Made by a program: the position numbers and the translations under genes | Assembly (NCBI RefSeq): GCF_045310525.1 | Contig: NZ_JBJHZY010000003.1 | Coordinates: 186,001-250,000 of the forward strand | DNA length: 64,000 nt | Direction: 5' to 3' | Source: Clostridium_AT radicumherbarum | GTDB taxonomy: Bacteria; Bacillota; Clostridia; Clostridiales; Clostridiaceae | Notes under the pieces: generated by a model | Databases searched by the model: none | Seen by the model: only the letters and a program-made list of their open reading frames with translations | Told to the model about the DNA's origin: nothing | Part shown: one piece after another, positions 43,716 through 52,041 of the stretch | Numbering within the stretch: the first letter of the stretch is position 1 | How the letters are laid out: each line of letters starts with the position of its first letter

Positions 43716-45638
43716 ATGGTTAAGGAATTGAAGTATTTTCTTATTGGGAGGCCATTAGATAATGCTGAATTAAAGGATGAGAAATATAATGTTCCATGGG
43801 GGCTTCCAATACTTTCTAGTGATGCAATTTCCTCTGTTGCATATGCAGGGGAGGAAATGCTGTTGGTTATGATACCTGTGATAGGACTTCAATCCTATCA
43901 TTTCGTTTTGTACATTTCATTAGCTATAATAGGACTATTAACTCTACTTATGCTTTCTTATAGACAGACAATTGATAATTATCCAAATGGAGGAGGAGCC
44001 TATATTGTAGCAAGAGAGAACCTTAACGTATTTGCAGGAGTCACTGCAGGTGCAGCACTTTCAATTGATTACATTATGACTGTAGCAGTAAGTGTATCTT
44101 CTGGTGTTTCACAGCTGGCATCAGCATTTTTATCATTGAGACCATATGTAGTACCAATAAGTGTAGTTCTCGTAATAATTCTTATGATTGGCAATCTAAG
44201 GGGTATTAGAGAATCCTCTAAAATATTCGGACTGCCAGCATATTTGTTTATTTTCGCAGTAATTTGTATGCTTATTGCAGGTTTTTATAAATATTTTACT
44301 GGGGTACCAATAAGTGAAACAAAGGTTTCTAGCAGCTACTATGGAACTGAAGCTGTTTCATTAATACTAATTTTACGTGCTTTTTCAAATGGCTGTACGG
44401 CCTTAACAGGAGTTGAAGCTGTTAGTAATGCTGTGCCTAATTTCAAGGATCCGCCAACTAAAAATGCTAAAACAGTCCTTTTGCTTCTGTCTGTAATAAT
44501 CCTTGTATTGTTTGGTGGAACATCCATATTAGCTAATATATATCATGCAACGCCTGGAGCTATGCAGCAAACAGTACTTGTTCAAATGGCAGATCAGATT
44601 TTCGGGCGAGCTACCTTCTTTAATTCAGCAATGTTTTATTTTATTACTGCTGCATTGTTTTTAATTCTTGTATTAGCAGCAAATACTGCCTTTTCAGGGT
44701 TTCCTATGCTGGTATCTGTAATGGCGAATGAAGGCTTTGTACCACGTCAGCTTAAAATGCGTGGTGATAGATTGAGTTATTCAAATGGGATAATTATATT
44801 GTCTACAGCTGCAGCACTGTTAATAATTGCATTCAATGCGAAGGTTACGAAGCTGATGGGTTTATATGCAGTTGGGGTTTTTATTTCTTTTACATTGTCT
44901 CAAACCGGCATGTTTTTTAGATGGTTTAGAATCAAAGGCAAGAATTGGCACATAAAGGCTTTGATTAACGGCTCAGGAGCACTTGTAACTGGTATTGCAG
45001 TAATTATCATTGCTGTAACTAAATTTAGCGAAGGTGCATGGATAGTGGTTATTGTTATACCTATCTTAATAATTTTAATGCTAAATGTAAAAAAACACTA
45101 TGTTTCTATCGCAAAACAACTGCATATTAAAACTGATGAGTATAAGCTGATAAATATTTCGAAAGATCATTACAGAAATAGAGTTATTGTTCCAATTGAA
45201 AGTATAAATAAATCAAGTATTCGCGCATTGAGGTACGCGAGAACAATTTCGGATAATGTAACTGCCTTTAGTGTTGTAATAGATGAAGAAAATGAGAAAA
45301 AGTTAAGAAGTCATTATTCAAAAATAATAACTGATATACCTCTTAGAGTAAAATACTCGCCCTATAGAAAGGTTATAGAGCCTCTTCTGGATTTTATTAA
45401 ATCAGAGGAATACAATTATCAGCCTGGTGATATTATTACAGTCATGCTTCCACAGTTTGCAGTGAGGAAGTGGTGGCAGAAGCTTCTGCACAATGGAACA
45501 AGAGTATTTATTGAAAGGGAACTCATGAAGCATAAGCATATAGTTGTATCTACTATGCCGCTTCAGTTAAAAGATGATGATGAGGTTCTAAGCTCAAGTA
45601 TATATAATCCAACTCATGAAAAACCATGGACTATGTAA
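43716..45638 (+). CDS. APC-superfamily amino-acid/KUP-like permease
   Basis: 640 residues. Twelve membrane segments of the APC/KUP type, starting SSDAISSVAYAGEEML, with GGAYIVARENL, and EAVSNAVPNFKDPPTKNA in a cytosolic loop. A C-terminal cytosolic part of about 165 residues (from VKKHYVSIAKQLHIKT) follows, as in KUP-like clostridial permeases. It transports amino acids, or possibly K+. No ydaO/c-di-AMP riboswitch is visible in the 130-base upstream region. GGGGGAAAATT site. Confidence 0.88.
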   Translation: MVKELKYFLIGRPLDNAELKDEKYNVPWGLPILSSDAISSVAYAGEEMLLVMIPVIGLQSYHFVLYISLAIIGLLTLLMLSYRQTIDNYPNGGGAYIVARENLNVFAGVTAGAALSIDYIMTVAVSVSSGVSQLASAFLSLRPYVVPISVVLVIILMIGNLRGIRESSKIFGLPAYLFIFAVICMLIAGFYKYFTGVPISETKVSSSYYGTEAVSLILILRAFSNGCTALTGVEAVSNAVPNFKDPPTKNAKTVLLLLSVIILVLFGGTSILANIYHATPGAMQQTVLVQMADQIFGRATFFNSAMFYFITAALFLILVLAANTAFSGFPMLVSVMANEGFVPRQLKMRGDRLSYSNGIIILSTAAALLIIAFNAKVTKLMGLYAVGVFISFTLSQTGMFFRWFRIKGKNWHIKALINGSGALVTGIAVIIIAVTKFSEGAWIVVIVIPILIILMLNVKKHYVSIAKQLHIKTDEYKLINISKDHYRNRVIVPIESINKSSIRALRYARTISDNVTAFSVVIDEENEKKLRSHYSKIITDIPLRVKYSPYRKVIEPLLDFIKSEEYNYQPGDIITVMLPQFAVRKWWQKLLHNGTRVFIERELMKHKHIVVSTMPLQLKDDDEVLSSSIYNPTHEKPWTM

Positions 45639-45657
45639 AATAATGAACTTTTTCGAA

Positions 45658-45767
45658 AACGTCACAAGCAATAAAAGCTTGTGGCGTTTTTGATTATTAA
45701 GGTCTAGAAACGTAAGGTAGGACAATGAGTCTATATATGTTATAATTGGTATAATACGGAATGGTAC
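45658..45767 (+). repeat. Terminator-promoter module of a second family, copy T1
   Basis: AAACGTCACAAGC / GCTTGTGGCGTTT with T-run (terminator of the permease), then ATATATGTTATAATTGGTATAATAC before the GNAT gene. The order and several blocks (GTTTTTGAT, ATTAAG, AGGTA, TGTTATAATT) are shared with 48473-48575. Confidence 0.65.
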
Positions 45768-45804
45768 TATATCAATATTTTATGTTGATTGGAGGCATAC
45801 ATTT

Positions 45805-46332
45805 ATGGATATCATTATTGATTTAGGAAAAGCAGATGATATTGATGAGTTAGAGCAGCTTTATAACGATTTGAATGACCATTTGGAAAATGGAGCAAAC
45901 TATCCGGGATGGAAAAAGGGGATATATCCTGTTAGACAAAATGCAATTGATGGAGTAAAACATGGTAACCTCTATGTAGCAAGGCATAATGGAAGAATCA
46001 TTGGGTCTGTTATTTTGAGCCATAATCCTGAGCCTGCATATTATAAAGCTAAATGGGAATTTGAGTCTGACTATTCAGATGTTTTTGTTGTATATACATT
46101 TGTAGTACACCCCAAATTTTTGAAATGTGGCATAGGTAAAGGATTAATAGACTTTTCTATTGAACACAGTATTAAGTCAAAAGCCAAATCAATTAGGCTG
46201 GATGTTTACGAAGGTAATATACCGGCAATTAGACTTTATGAAAAATATGGTTTTAAATATATAGATACTGTTGACTTAGGACTTGGAGATTACGGGCTGA
46301 ACTGGTTTAGACTATATGAAAAGTTACTATGA
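45805..46332 (+). CDS. GNAT acetyltransferase
   Basis: 175 residues. VFVVYTFVVHPKFLKCGIGKGLIDFSIEHSI has beta4 and the acetyl-CoA loop (KCGIG), with SIRLDVYEGNIPAIRLYEKYGFKYIDTVDLG next. The DLGLGDYGLNWFRLYEKLL end is typical of clostridial GNATs related to RimI. TTGGAGGC site before ATG. Substrate unknown. It sits between the permease and a second, degenerate GNAT. Confidence 0.88.
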   Translation: MDIIIDLGKADDIDELEQLYNDLNDHLENGANYPGWKKGIYPVRQNAIDGVKHGNLYVARHNGRIIGSVILSHNPEPAYYKAKWEFESDYSDVFVVYTFVVHPKFLKCGIGKGLIDFSIEHSIKSKAKSIRLDVYEGNIPAIRLYEKYGFKYIDTVDLGLGDYGLNWFRLYEKLL

Positions 46333-46382
46333 GATAATGAGAAAATTTTAGTGTAGGAAATATATAATTTGGAGGGTTCTTT

Positions 46383-46838
46383 ATGAATGTTTGTATAGTT
46401 GAGAAGGATATTACAGAAATTGAACTTATTAAGCCGCTATGGAAAAAACTTAATATCATACATATACATAAATCAGTTAATTTTAAAAGTAAATATGAGA
46501 AATTTACTTTTGAGAAAAGAATAGAATCGATTAATAAGAAGGCACAAAATGGCATTCTAAAGCTAGATGTACTATTAGACAATGATACTAATACTTATGT
46601 AGGATATTGTTTAAGTTCAATTGAAGATGATTTAGGAGAAATAGAGTCTATATATATTGAAAATCAGTATCGTAAGTTTAAATTAGGTGACAAACTTATG
46701 AAGAGTGCATTAAATTGGTTTGAACTAAACTCAATAACAAAAATTCAAATTAATGTAGTCTATGCAAATGATGAAGCTTTACCTTTTTATCAGCACTATG
46801 GTTTTCATATCGGAAATTATGTTTTAAAAAGAGATTGA
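46383..46838 (+). CDS. GNAT acetyltransferase with degenerate acetyl-CoA loop
   Basis: 151 residues. GEIESIYIENQYRKFKLGDKLMKSALNWF occupies the beta4/loop position, but the usual Q/R-x-x-G-x-G reads R-K-F-K-L-G, with the first Gly replaced by Lys. The rest (KIQINVVYANDEALPFYQHYGFHIGNY) is normal. The change at the pyrophosphate-binding loop may weaken CoA binding. GGAGGG site before ATG. Confidence 0.75.
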   Translation: MNVCIVEKDITEIELIKPLWKKLNIIHIHKSVNFKSKYEKFTFEKRIESINKKAQNGILKLDVLLDNDTNTYVGYCLSSIEDDLGEIESIYIENQYRKFKLGDKLMKSALNWFELNSITKIQINVVYANDEALPFYQHYGFHIGNYVLKRD

Positions 46839-46917
46839 TTTTTAATATAGATTTTTCTAATAGGCTGTCATAAAGTTGTTAAAGTTATAAAATTATTTTA
46901 ACATCGAGGAGAACATT

Positions 46918-47793
46918 ATGCATGAGACAGAGGTAAAAGGTATCTTATCTGCTCATAATGGTATAAATATATACCGAGGCTGTACACATGGCTGCATTTA
47001 TTGCGATTCAAGAAGCAAATGCTATCAGATGCAGCACGACTTTGAAGATATAGAGGTAAAGCTTAATGCACCAAAAGTTCTAGAGGATGCCTTGGGTCGA
47101 AAAAGGAAGAAATGTATGATAGGCACTGGTGCAATGAGTGATCCATACATTCACTTGGAAGAAAGCTTAAGGAACACCAGAAAGTGTATTGAACTTATTT
47201 ATTCCTATGGATTTGGACTTACCATACTGACCAAATCAGCAAAAATATTAAGGGATTTGGATTTACTTAAAAAAATTAATGAGAAGACAAAGTGTGTAGT
47301 TCAGATGACCCTTACTACTTATGATGAAGCTTTATGTAAAATTATAGAACCCAATGTCAGCACAACAAGAGAACGATTTGAGGTGCTAAAGACAATGCGA
47401 GATAACGGAATCCCTACGGTAGTTTGGCTCTGTCCTATTCTACCATTTATCAATGATACAGAGGAAAATATCCGGGGAGTTCTGGATTATTGTATAGAGG
47501 CGAAAGTACATGGTATTATTTGTTTTGGTATGGGATTAACCTTAAGAGAAGGAAACAGGGAATATTTTTATAAAAAGCTGGATGAACATTTTCCGGGAAT
47601 GAAGGCTCGATATATAGAAAGATATAACTATGCATATCAGCTACAAAGCCCTAACAATGACAGGTTGATGAATTTGTTTAAAAGAAGCTGTAAATCTCAT
47701 GGCATATTATATAATGCTCATGATTGCTTCAATTATCTTCATAAATTTGAGGAAAGAAATGAGCATGAGCAGTTAAGGCTGCCTGGACTTTAA
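46918..47793 (+). CDS. Radical SAM protein (SPL-like, Rv2578c type)
   Basis: 291 residues. The cluster motif RGCTHGCIYCDSRSKCYQ has C22, C26 and C29 (CxxxCxxC), followed by IGTGAMSDPYIHLEE and a C-terminal LCPILPFINDTEENIRG. It belongs to the group related to spore photoproduct lyase but lacking its C-terminal lesion-specific residues; the reaction is unknown. AGGAGAAC site before ATG. Not clustered with the radical SAM genes at 59 kb. Confidence 0.85.
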   Translation: MHETEVKGILSAHNGINIYRGCTHGCIYCDSRSKCYQMQHDFEDIEVKLNAPKVLEDALGRKRKKCMIGTGAMSDPYIHLEESLRNTRKCIELIYSYGFGLTILTKSAKILRDLDLLKKINEKTKCVVQMTLTTYDEALCKIIEPNVSTTRERFEVLKTMRDNGIPTVVWLCPILPFINDTEENIRGVLDYCIEAKVHGIICFGMGLTLREGNREYFYKKLDEHFPGMKARYIERYNYAYQLQSPNNDRLMNLFKRSCKSHGILYNAHDCFNYLHKFEERNEHEQLRLPGL

Positions 47794-47916
47794 TGTAAGT
47801 TGTTAAGAGGGTTATAAAAAAACATAACCTGACAACGCATTTGTGCAAGTAAAGATTATTTTTATTATAAGAAATTTAAATGTTTATAAAATAAAAATTC
47901 TAAATGGGGTGTTCTA

Positions 47917-48387
47917 GTGATTGAGACTGACAGATGTATATTAAGATGTTTCGAAGAAAAAGATTTGGACTTATTCATGGCTTATAGAAACAATGGAGAG
48001 TGGATGAAGTATCAAAGCTTTAAGAATTTAACGAAAGAGGAATATAGAAAAGCATTATTAGTTCCTTTAAACATTAAAAATGGAATACAACTTGCTATTG
48101 CCCATAAAACCACAGATAATCTTTTAGGAGATTTATATATTGTAAAAAAAGAAAAAGTTATATCAATTGGTTACACTATTAATCCAATTTATTCTCGGAA
48201 AGGCTATATTCTTGAAGTTTTGAATACCTTATTACCTAAACTTAAGGCACACTATTCTGATTGTAAAATAAAAGCCATGACAGAAAGAGAAAATATTCCT
48301 TCGAAAAATTTGCTACTTAAGTTAGGTTTTATATATGAAGAATGGATTGAAGAGTGGCAGGAAGAAGTTTATATCTATATAAAATGA
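47917..48387 (+). CDS. GNAT acetyltransferase with degenerate loop
   Basis: 156 residues from GTG 47917 (GGGGTG upstream). ETDRCILRCFEEKDLDLFMAYRN opens it as in RimJ types; YTINPIYSRKGYILEVLNTLL replaces the usual G-x-G by R-K-G-Y. KAMTERENIPSKNLLLKLGF follows. The family is clear, but the acetyl-CoA loop is changed. Ends in a terminator that overlaps its stop. Confidence 0.8.
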   Translation: MIETDRCILRCFEEKDLDLFMAYRNNGEWMKYQSFKNLTKEEYRKALLVPLNIKNGIQLAIAHKTTDNLLGDLYIVKKEKVISIGYTINPIYSRKGYILEVLNTLLPKLKAHYSDCKIKAMTERENIPSKNLLLKLGFIYEEWIEEWQEEVYIYIK

Positions 48388-48413
48388 GGTACTAATTTAT
48401 GTACCTCTATTTT
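48386..48413 (+). terminator. Terminator overlapping the GNAT stop codon
   Basis: GAGGTAC (48386-48392) / GTACCTC (48401-48407), loop 8, with a T-rich tail. The stem overlaps the stop codon TGA at 48385-48387. Confidence 0.8.
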
Positions 48414-48472
48414 TATATTAATTTTATTAATTTATGAATTTTACAGTTTCTTTAATTCGCACATTTCTTATT

Positions 48473-48575
48473 AAACGCCGAATAAAAGTTTGTGGTGTTT
48501 TTGATTTATTAAGATAGAATACAGAAGGTATGAGATTCAGATTTTAAATGTTATAATTAGTGTAAAAGAATACGA
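48473..48575 (+). repeat. Terminator-promoter module of a second family, copy T2
   Basis: AAACGCC / GGTGTTT hairpin with T-run, AAAAGTTTGTGG, ATTAAGATAGAA, then TGTTATAATTAGTGTAAAAG. Matches T1 over about 95 bases with several gaps; T1 retains a longer stem. The dCTP deaminase gene follows 65 bases later. Confidence 0.6.
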
Positions 48576-48639
48576 AAAATAAGAAATAAGGAAAATAAGT
48601 TAGAGTAATAAATAAAAGTTAAATAACAAAGGAGAAAAA

Positions 48640-49158
48640 ATGATACTTTCAGGAAAAGAAATCAAAAACAAACTAGGAAAAGAAATAATCATTGAACCGT
48701 TTAATGAAAAACAACTTAATCCAAATAGTTACAATTTAAGACTTAACAATCGTCTGCTTGTTTATAATAATAGCTTATTAGATATGAAACAAAATAATCC
48801 GGTAAGTGAGATAATAATACCAGATGATGGATTAATACTTGAACCTAATAAACTTTATCTAGGGAGTACAGTAGAATATACTGAAACGGACTGCTATGTT
48901 CCAATGGTTGAGGGCAGGAGTTCAATAGGTAGATTAGGATTATTCATACATGTAACTGCAGGATTTGGTGATGTAGGTTTTAAAGGTCACTGGACACTTG
49001 AAATATTTTGTGTACAACCTATAAAAATATATCCTTATACTGAGATATGCCAAACTTTTTATCACTCAATAGAAGGTAATTACGACCGTTATAATAGTGG
49101 CAAGTATCAAGGAAATAAAGGTGTTCAACCTAGTATGCTATATAAGGATTTTAAATAA
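48640..49158 (+). CDS. dcd: dCTP deaminase
   Basis: 172 residues, dUTPase-fold. EGRSSIGRLGLFIHVTAGFGDVGFKGHWTLEI carries the S-S, R and E of the deaminase active site (the Glu in HWTLE), with QLNPNSYNLRLNN before it. Dcd deaminates dCTP to dUTP (EC 3.5.4.13); the bifunctional dCTP/dUTP hydrolase version cannot be ruled out. GGAG lies 7-10 bases before ATG. Presence of Dcd in a mobile-looking region parallels its use by phages. Confidence 0.9.
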   Translation: MILSGKEIKNKLGKEIIIEPFNEKQLNPNSYNLRLNNRLLVYNNSLLDMKQNNPVSEIIIPDDGLILEPNKLYLGSTVEYTETDCYVPMVEGRSSIGRLGLFIHVTAGFGDVGFKGHWTLEIFCVQPIKIYPYTEICQTFYHSIEGNYDRYNSGKYQGNKGVQPSMLYKDFK

Positions 49159-49206
49159 AAATTGATAAAATAATAGACCCAAAACACAGCAGATAACAAG
49201 ACTTTT

Positions 49207-49278
49207 CCGTCCGCCTTGGTTGGTGGACTTTTTTTATATAGAAATGTGTAAAATAATGGCTTATAATCTATATATAGG
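49207..49278 (+). repeat. Terminator-promoter repeat, copy 9
   Basis: CCGTCCGCC / GGTGGAC hairpin with T-run, then GGCTTATAATCTATATATAGG ending 49278. Its 5' half is short (AACACAGCAGATAACAAG). Downstream bases resemble those after copy 2 (a TACGTTGCTTTAC block). A small membrane protein gene starts 82 bases later. Confidence 0.78.
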
Positions 49279-49359
49279 TTTGTAATAAAGTAGCATATAG
49301 GTACGTTGCTTTACAAAACACAAAGCTTAGTAAAATAAATTAAAAAATGGGGGATGAAT

Positions 49360-49467
49360 ATGACAATTTTAGCTACACTATTGAATCTATTACTTTTAGG
49401 AGTAGGTATATATGTTGTTTATTTACTAATAAAAGCATTAAGGATATATGTGAAAAAGAACTCATAA
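49360..49467 (+). CDS. Small membrane protein (35 residues)
   Basis: ATG 49360 with GGGGGA 6-7 bases upstream (an ATG at 49354 overlaps it). Encodes MTILATLLNLLLLGVGIYVV, then YLLIKALRIYVKKNS: one membrane helix with a basic tail. The length and pattern are frequent in clostridial genomes after strong promoters. Directly downstream of repeat copy 9. Confidence 0.5.
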   Translation: MTILATLLNLLLLGVGIYVVYLLIKALRIYVKKNS

Positions 49468-49546
49468 GATTCTAAAATTATAAGGCATGAAGAAAAAGAG
49501 GATTGTTATTGTACATGAAAATTTAAATTTGGAGGAATAAAACATT

Positions 49547-49930
49547 ATGGGGAAAATGTTGTTAATGTCTCATTGTGTGTTTCCAACACCCGATATTATA
49601 AGAACATCAAATTATTATGAAAAGGTAATGGGATTTAAAGCAGTAAATTACCTAGATGCAAAAGAACCACATATTTGCTTATATCGCGATTCTACTGAGA
49701 TTATTTTAACTAAATCAAATGGACAAGAAGTAATTCCAAATAGAAATTTATATGGGTATGGATATGACGCATATTTTATAACAGACAGTCAAGAAAAGCT
49801 TCAAGAAGAATTTAGAAGTGCAGGTGCAAATATCGTCCGTCCATTATTTAATACAGATTACCATAATAAAGAGTTTGTACTTGAGGATATTGATGGTAGG
49901 TGGATAGGTTTCGGAATAAAGAATAATTAG
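49547..49930 (+). CDS. VOC-family (glyoxalase-fold) protein
   Basis: 127 residues. HCVFPTPDIIRTSNYYEKVMGFKAVNYLDAKEPHICLYRDSTEIILT is the first half-domain and EFVLEDIDGRWIGFGIK the last, with a candidate metal-binding Glu. Bleomycin-resistance-like fold without clear drug specificity. GGAGGAATAAA site before ATG. Confidence 0.85.
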   Translation: MGKMLLMSHCVFPTPDIIRTSNYYEKVMGFKAVNYLDAKEPHICLYRDSTEIILTKSNGQEVIPNRNLYGYGYDAYFITDSQEKLQEEFRSAGANIVRPLFNTDYHNKEFVLEDIDGRWIGFGIKNN

Positions 49931-49977
49931 AAACTCTGTATTTGAACAATTGTAAATATCTTAGGGGGAAGAGACAT

Positions 49978-50478
49978 ATGGAAATTGAATTAAAAAAATT
50001 AACTATAAGTGATGGTACGAATATCTATGAAATGTTACAGGAAATACCTAAAGATGAAAATGGTTTTGTAAATACGGTAAATGGAATGACATTTGAGGAA
50101 TATAAGGAATGGCTTAATAGCAGCGATGCTATGTCTAAAGGGTTAGGGCTAGAAGATTGGCAGGTTCCTTCAAATACTTATTGGCTTTTTGTTGAGGGAC
50201 ATCCTGTTGGTACAGGTAAACTAAGACACTTCTTAACAGATAAGCTAAGAGCAGAAGGGGGCCATATCGGATATGCAATACGTAAAAGTGAAAGAAGTAA
50301 GGGATATGGCACAATTTTGCTAAAAATGATAATTGAAGAAGCTAAAAAACTGAATATAGAAAAGGCTTTAGTTACAGTAAGAAACAATAATACAAATTCC
50401 ATTAAAGTTGCTTTAAACAATGGCGGTAAAATAGAAAAGGTAAATGAAGAGAGACATTATATTTGGATTGATTGCTAA
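49978..50478 (+). CDS. GNAT acetyltransferase
   Basis: About 166 residues from ATG 49978, preferred because TTAGGGGGAAG is 6-9 bases upstream (a TTG at 49942 is in frame). GGHIGYAIRKSERSKGYGTILLKMIIEEAK includes R-S-K-G-Y-G, and KALVTVRNNNTNSIKVALNNGGKIEK follows. The end resembles acetyltransferases of the RimI/YjdJ family. The next gene begins 13 bases after its stop, suggesting a two-gene operon. Confidence 0.87.
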   Translation: MEIELKKLTISDGTNIYEMLQEIPKDENGFVNTVNGMTFEEYKEWLNSSDAMSKGLGLEDWQVPSNTYWLFVEGHPVGTGKLRHFLTDKLRAEGGHIGYAIRKSERSKGYGTILLKMIIEEAKKLNIEKALVTVRNNNTNSIKVALNNGGKIEKVNEERHYIWIDC

Positions 50479-50490
50479 TGGGAGGAAACA

Positions 50491-50922
50491 ATGCATCAAA
50501 TAGTAAATTATGAAAAAGCAGATTTTATTATTACCACGGATTATAATAAGATAGACATTGAAAATGTTTATAATCTTCTTTCAAAATCTTACTGGGCAAA
50601 TTCTCGCAAAAAAGAAATAATTATTAAGTCGCTGCAAAATTCTTTGTGTTTTTCAATGTTTCATAATAATAAACAAATTGGATTAGTAAGAGTTATAACG
50701 GACTATGCTACCTTTGCCTATCTATGTGATGTTATTATTGATGAAGAGTATAGACATAGTGGATTGGGTAAATGGTACCTTGAATGTGTTTTTAAATATC
50801 CAGGTTTAGAAAGTTTAAGAAGATGGTGTCTTATCACAAGAGATGCTCACGACTTTTATAAAAATTTTGGATTTAAAAGTCTAAATAACCCAGAAAGATA
50901 TATGGAGATATTTAATGAATAG
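50491..50922 (+). CDS. GNAT acetyltransferase
   Basis: 143 residues. LCDVIIDEEYRHSGLGKWYLECVFKYPGL has R-H-S-G-L-G, and RRWCLITRDAHDFYKNFGF closes the domain. Its length and the W-C-L-I-T-R-D-A block place it with the YkwB/arginine-like GNATs of Firmicutes. GGGAGG site before ATG. Ends before a strong bidirectional terminator. Confidence 0.86.
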   Translation: MHQIVNYEKADFIITTDYNKIDIENVYNLLSKSYWANSRKKEIIIKSLQNSLCFSMFHNNKQIGLVRVITDYATFAYLCDVIIDEEYRHSGLGKWYLECVFKYPGLESLRRWCLITRDAHDFYKNFGFKSLNNPERYMEIFNE

Positions 50923-50989
50923 AATTAGTTAGATTTAGACTAATAAATCATTTCTTTCATTCACAGCCCATATAATGATTAATGAAATG

Positions 50990-51029
50990 CCCTATAGATT
51001 AGATTGTTTATATAATTTAATCTATAGGG
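50990..51029. terminator. Bidirectional terminator between converging genes
   Basis: CCCTATAGATTA (50990-51001) / TAATCTATAGGG (51018-51029), perfect 12-bp arms, loop 16. It separates the plus-strand GNAT pair from the minus-strand LytTR operon. Confidence 0.85.
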
Positions 51030-51102
51030 TACATTTTATCTTACATTGTTCAGCTAATATTATGCGAATATAGAGGAATATAAATATCTGATATGGTATC
51101 TT

Positions 51103-51369
51103 TTATTCACAATTTGTAATATACAAGGTATAAGCTCCACGTTCTCTATTAATATTTGCCATATATTTTGTTCCATCTAGAATGAAAGTCACTGGATTCA
51201 TAGTACTTAAAAATGAGATTTCTTTTTTATTATTACTTGCCCAATTCTGGATAGTATCCACAATAGTCTTTCCAGAGGGCATTGTAGTACAATCCTGCAA
51301 ATCAATTACCCAGGATTTCGATGTTAGAAAATACTTTTTAAGTTTCTTAATAATTCCCATAAACCACAT
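51103..51369 (-). CDS. 88-residue protein, paralogue of the C-terminal domain of its neighbour
   Basis: Start is ATG 51369 or ATG 51360 (MGIIKKLKK); AGGGGA lies just before the first and about 11 bases before the second. After a basic helix, residues IVDTIQNWASNNKKEISFLSTMNPVTFILDGTKYMANINRERGAYTLYITNCE line up with the last 60 residues of the membrane protein at 51376 (IENYCKKNHLSLEILEYGIPAKIKMNNVLYIVKL). It is the third gene of the LytTR operon. No family name known. Confidence 0.6.
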   Translation of the reverse strand: MWFMGIIKKLKKYFLTSKSWVIDLQDCTTMPSGKTIVDTIQNWASNNKKEISFLSTMNPVTFILDGTKYMANINRERGAYTLYITNCE

Positions 51370-51375
51370 ATCCCC

Positions 51376-52041
51376 TTAATTTATATTGTTATTTACCTCA
51401 GAAACTACGTTGTGAAATTCAAGTGTGTATGTCAAGGTTCCTATCATTGAGTAGTATTGTCCTAATTTCACAATATAAAGTACATTATTCATTTTAATCT
51501 TAGCTGGAATTCCATATTCCAGGATCTCCAAGGAAAGGTGATTCTTTTTACAATAATTTTCGATATCCTCTATAAATATATCTTCCGTTTGAGGTTTCTC
51601 CTGTAAATCTTCTACTAATGTGCGATTGTAGTATGCCAGGCCGGAATTCAATTCTTTAGCAATGTTCTTTAAATATACACAATTAAGGAACCACATAAGC
51701 AGCAATGTAGCGGTGTTTGCTACAACAATATATCGGATAACCTGAGGAATAAAATAAGCACCAGCCATAAAAATTGCACTAAACATAAATATCCAATAGA
51801 CTACGGCGGCACCGGTAAAAAGATGGAAGCCTTCTTTTCTAATAGTGCTGCGATATACCATCCACCTAATGAACATACCAAGCAGGCAATAAGCAAGGAT
51901 GATTGGAATAAGGAAAGTGCCAACAATTTGTAGATGCTGCATATCTTTATTGATTAGCAGCTCAATAAGTGTACTTAGAAATAATATCAGTCCTATGAAA
52001 AGCCCTTTTATTGAAACTTCTTTCATATCTTCCTTTGTCAT
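51376..52041 (-). CDS. Four-helix membrane protein of a LytTR operon (DUF3021-like)
   Basis: 221 residues: membrane helices at about 12-27, 40-62, 75-97 and 107-127, then a soluble domain (about 150-215) shared with the 88-residue protein downstream. LytTR regulators in Firmicutes commonly pair with DUF3021 four-helix proteins that modulate them, so this is likely the sensor or antagonist. Its start overlaps the LytTR stop by 4 bases (ATGA), showing translational coupling. The cytosolic extension is unusual for DUF3021. Confidence 0.68.
   Translation of the reverse strand: MTKEDMKEVSIKGLFIGLILFLSTLIELLINKDMQHLQIVGTFLIPIILAYCLLGMFIRWMVYRSTIRKEGFHLFTGAAVVYWIFMFSAIFMAGAYFIPQVIRYIVVANTATLLLMWFLNCVYLKNIAKELNSGLAYYNRTLVEDLQEKPQTEDIFIEDIENYCKKNHLSLEILEYGIPAKIKMNNVLYIVKLGQYYSMIGTLTYTLEFHNVVSEVNNNIN

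Noticed and set aside
43587..43716. Possible c-di-AMP (ydaO) riboswitch before the APC permease
   Set aside because: The gap is only about 130 bases with no pseudoknot-forming GG/CC pattern; ydaO aptamers are larger.
46918..47793. Spore photoproduct lyase
   Set aside because: The CxxxCxxC motif and general layout fit the wider SPL-like group, but specific SPL hallmarks cannot be recognised with confidence.
51182..51379. Plus-strand open frame over the 88-residue protein gene
   Set aside because: It lies opposite a gene with a clear domain match to its neighbour and has no ribosome site.
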